Origin: DATFLL01 sp035267785
GTDB lineage: Bacteria > Pseudomonadota > Gammaproteobacteria > DATFLL01
Direction of reading: 5' to 3'
Length of the DNA stretch: 64,000 nucleotides
Assembly: GCA_035267785.1 (NCBI GenBank)
Contig: DATFLL010000108.1
Coordinates: 1 to 64,000 of the forward strand
Position numbers and translations under genes: made by a program
Part shown: positions 62,648-64,000 of the stretch, one piece after another
Numbering within the stretch: position 1 is the first letter of the stretch
Layout of the letters: every line of letters begins with the position of its first letter
Notes under the pieces: generated by a model
The model's database searches: none
What the model was told of the DNA's origin: nothing
What the model saw: the letters and a program-made list of their open reading frames with translations, nothing else

Positions 62648-63190
62648 ATGCAGCCCCGGCGTCTATTCCTCTTAGCCATCATTTCGCTGACATCCGCCGC
62701 CTTGGCGGGTTGCGCGGGCTGGAATCCCAACCAGGCCCGGGAAGAGCGCGCCCAGGTCGCTCAGACCATCGCGAAATTCAAACGCAAGGATCCCGGGCTG
62801 CGCAGCTTCTTCCAGCACGCCTACGGTTATGCGGTCTTTCCGACCGTCGGCAAGGGCGGGATCGGCGTGGGCGGCGCCTACGGCAACGGGCGAGTATTCG
62901 AGCGCGACCGATTCATCGGGCGAGCGAGCCTGACGCAGGTAACGGTCGGTTTTCAGTTCGGCGGTCAGGCCTACAGCGAGATCATCTTCTTCAAGGACCG
63001 GGCTGCGCTGGCCCGATTCAAATCGGGCAACCTGAAGTTCGCCGCGCAGGCATCGGCCGTGGCCGTGACCGCGGGCGCCGCCGCCAACGCCGCCTACGAG
63101 CGGGGTGTCGCGGTATTTACCATGGAAAAGGGTGGTCTGATGTACGAGGCCACGATCGGCGGTCAGAGCTTCAGCTTCGAGCCGCGCTGA
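62648..63190 (+). CDS. YSC84/SYLF-type lipoprotein
   Basis: A 180-residue protein with a lipoprotein signal (SAALAGC) and a SYLF/YSC84 domain: YGYAVFPTVGKGGIGVGGAYGNG is spread over about 50-75, followed by FQFGGQAYSEIIFFKD and TMEKGGLMYEATIGGQSF. Eukaryotic SYLF domains bind phosphoinositides; bacterial members are membrane-associated and of unknown role. ATG 62648 has GGAGG upstream. The rhodanese gene follows after 16 bp. Confidence 0.88.
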   Translation: MQPRRLFLLAIISLTSAALAGCAGWNPNQAREERAQVAQTIAKFKRKDPGLRSFFQHAYGYAVFPTVGKGGIGVGGAYGNGRVFERDRFIGRASLTQVTVGFQFGGQAYSEIIFFKDRAALARFKSGNLKFAAQASAVAVTAGAAANAAYERGVAVFTMEKGGLMYEATIGGQSFSFEPR

Positions 63191-63206
63191 GCGAACCCGG
63201 TCGTTT

Positions 63207-63683
63207 ATGATCGCCCCCCCCGCGAGGACTGCAATACTCACCCTGGCAAGCCTGCTCCTTGCGGGCGCGGCGGCGGCCGCTGAGCCCGCCGGTTCGCCCG
63301 CGCATCCGGCGTCGGTCGATGCGCTGGTCTCCGCGGCCAAGCGCGCCGTGACGACCATCGATATGCGTGCCTTCAGGGGCGTCGTCGTGCATCCGGGCAA
63401 CGCCTTGATCGTCGACGTGCGCGAGCCGGCCGAATACCGCGCCGGTCACGTGCCCGGTGCGGTCAATGTGCCGCGCGGTCTGCTGGAGTTCAAGCTCTGG
63501 CCGCATGTCGGGGGTGCTGCGCATCCTGACTACCGACGCCGACTTTATGTCTATTGCGGTGTCGGATCGCGCGCCGCGCTGGCCGCCCGGACGCTGAAGA
63601 CGCTGGGCTTCACGCGCGTGACGGCGGTGGATATGCGCATCGCCGATTGGGATGCGGCAGGGTATCCGCTCGATTTCCAATAG
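63207..63683 (+). CDS. periplasmic rhodanese-like protein
   Basis: A 158-residue exported protein (signal peptide to about residue 25, AAAAA-E) with one rhodanese domain: LIVDVREPAEYRAGHVPGA and the active loop VYCGVGSRAALAARTLKTLG with Cys. It would carry sulfane sulfur in the periplasm. It is probably cotranscribed with the YSC84-type gene. The acceptor is not evident. Confidence 0.85.
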   Translation: MIAPPARTAILTLASLLLAGAAAAAEPAGSPAHPASVDALVSAAKRAVTTIDMRAFRGVVVHPGNALIVDVREPAEYRAGHVPGAVNVPRGLLEFKLWPHVGGAAHPDYRRRLYVYCGVGSRAALAARTLKTLGFTRVTAVDMRIADWDAAGYPLDFQ

Positions 63684-63710
63684 CCCGGCTCGGCCCGTGC
63701 GGCGGACTAC

Positions 63711-64000
63711 TTAGAAGCGGTAACTGAAGATCGCGCCCATTCCGTAGTCCGGGCTGCCGCTGGCGAGGCCAAGCAACGCGTAGACCTGAACCTTGCGCTG
63801 GCGGTCGAGCCGTCGCGTCATAAAGCCCGTCAGCTCTTCTTGGCGGTAGCCGCCGGCTATCACCGGATCGCGCGTGTAATACATCCCACCGACGCTGAGG
63901 TCGGGCTGCACCCGATAGCTGGCGCCGACGCTCAGATACGGCACGTTCTTGAAATTGATCCCGGGCGGGTCGCCCATCAGGGCATAACCGAGTGTGCCGA
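63711..64000 (-). CDS. outer-membrane beta-barrel protein, C-terminal part (cut by window edge)
   Basis: The visible 95 residues are the C-terminus of a longer protein. They show alternating hydrophobic beta strands (VPYLSVGASYRVQ, LSVGGMYYTRD, VQVYALLGLASG) and end in Phe after IFSYR, the classic outer-membrane insertion signal. The family is not clear. The gene converges on the rhodanese gene. Confidence 0.7.
   Translation of the reverse strand, partial: GTLGYALMGDPPGINFKNVPYLSVGASYRVQPDLSVGGMYYTRDPVIAGGYRQEELTGFMTRRLDRQRKVQVYALLGLASGSPDYGMGAIFSYRF

Overview
The window is about 64 kb of GC-rich chromosome from a gammaproteobacterium. Housekeeping order (hslVU, ubiE-ubiJ-ubiB, gpmI-envC, grxC-secB-gpsA, gyrB-recF-dnaN-dnaA, rpmH-rnpA-yidD-yidC-mnmE) supports this. 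The left edge carries the start of a glycine/sarcosine N-methyltransferase close to the Ectothiorhodospira halochloris enzyme, which makes the osmolyte glycine betaine. With a sulfur-relay cassette, a persulfide-sensor-like ArsR regulator and fructose-1,6-bisphosphatase, this suggests a halophilic or halotolerant, possibly sulfur-oxidising, member of the Chromatiales/Ectothiorhodospiraceae. The lineage is an inference; no rRNA gene is present.

Layout: 1-159 partial betaine-synthesis gene; 160-1560 no supported gene; 1.6-3.5 kb two MlaC-like lipid-transport proteins and a BFD-type ferredoxin; 3.6-9.6 kb hslVU, DUF971 and the ubiquinone genes ubiE-(RDD)-ubiJ-ubiB; 9.6-9.9 kb a repeat-rich convergent gap; 9.9-15.7 kb (minus) gpmI-envC-ctp-divergent deacetylase-DJ-1; 16-19.1 kb (plus) ArsR, DUF2892, rhodanese, grxC, secB, gpsA; 19.1-20.7 kb trmL and a class 1B dihydroorotate dehydrogenase.

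20.8-32.2 kb is an MSHA-type pilus operon: ATPase mshE, platform mshG, prepilins in the mshB/A/C/D/O positions, mshP, a large O-antigen-ligase-like membrane protein with TPR-like tail, and an MshQ-type surface protein. The last four genes overlap one another, so the ligase looks like a built-in candidate pilin glycosyltransferase. A second repeat-bounded convergent gap follows (32.15-32.6 kb).

32.6-37.6 kb (minus) is the nitrogen-control locus glnA, DUF4124, ntrB, ntrC. glnA has a clear sigma54 promoter with two NtrC sites 31 bp apart, a strong terminator, and a one-base frameshift in the coding sequence as given. 37.6-40.1 kb (minus) is a PP-loop ATPase, TusA-like protein and cation-efflux transporter, overlapping one another. 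40.3-46.3 kb (plus) is glyQ-glyS, a MazG-like protein, gmhB, plsC-like, and fbp with an attenuator-like leader.

46.4-56.8 kb is the replication-origin neighbourhood: gyrB-recF-dnaN-dnaA leftward and rpmH-rnpA-yidD-yidC-mnmE rightward. DnaA boxes lie on both sides of dnaA. 56.9-64 kb holds a MoxR-DUF58-transglutaminase operon, a lipoprotein aminopeptidase, a small unknown protein, a YSC84-type lipoprotein, a periplasmic rhodanese and the end of an outer-membrane protein. I saw no rRNA, tRNA, CRISPR array, prophage or transposase.
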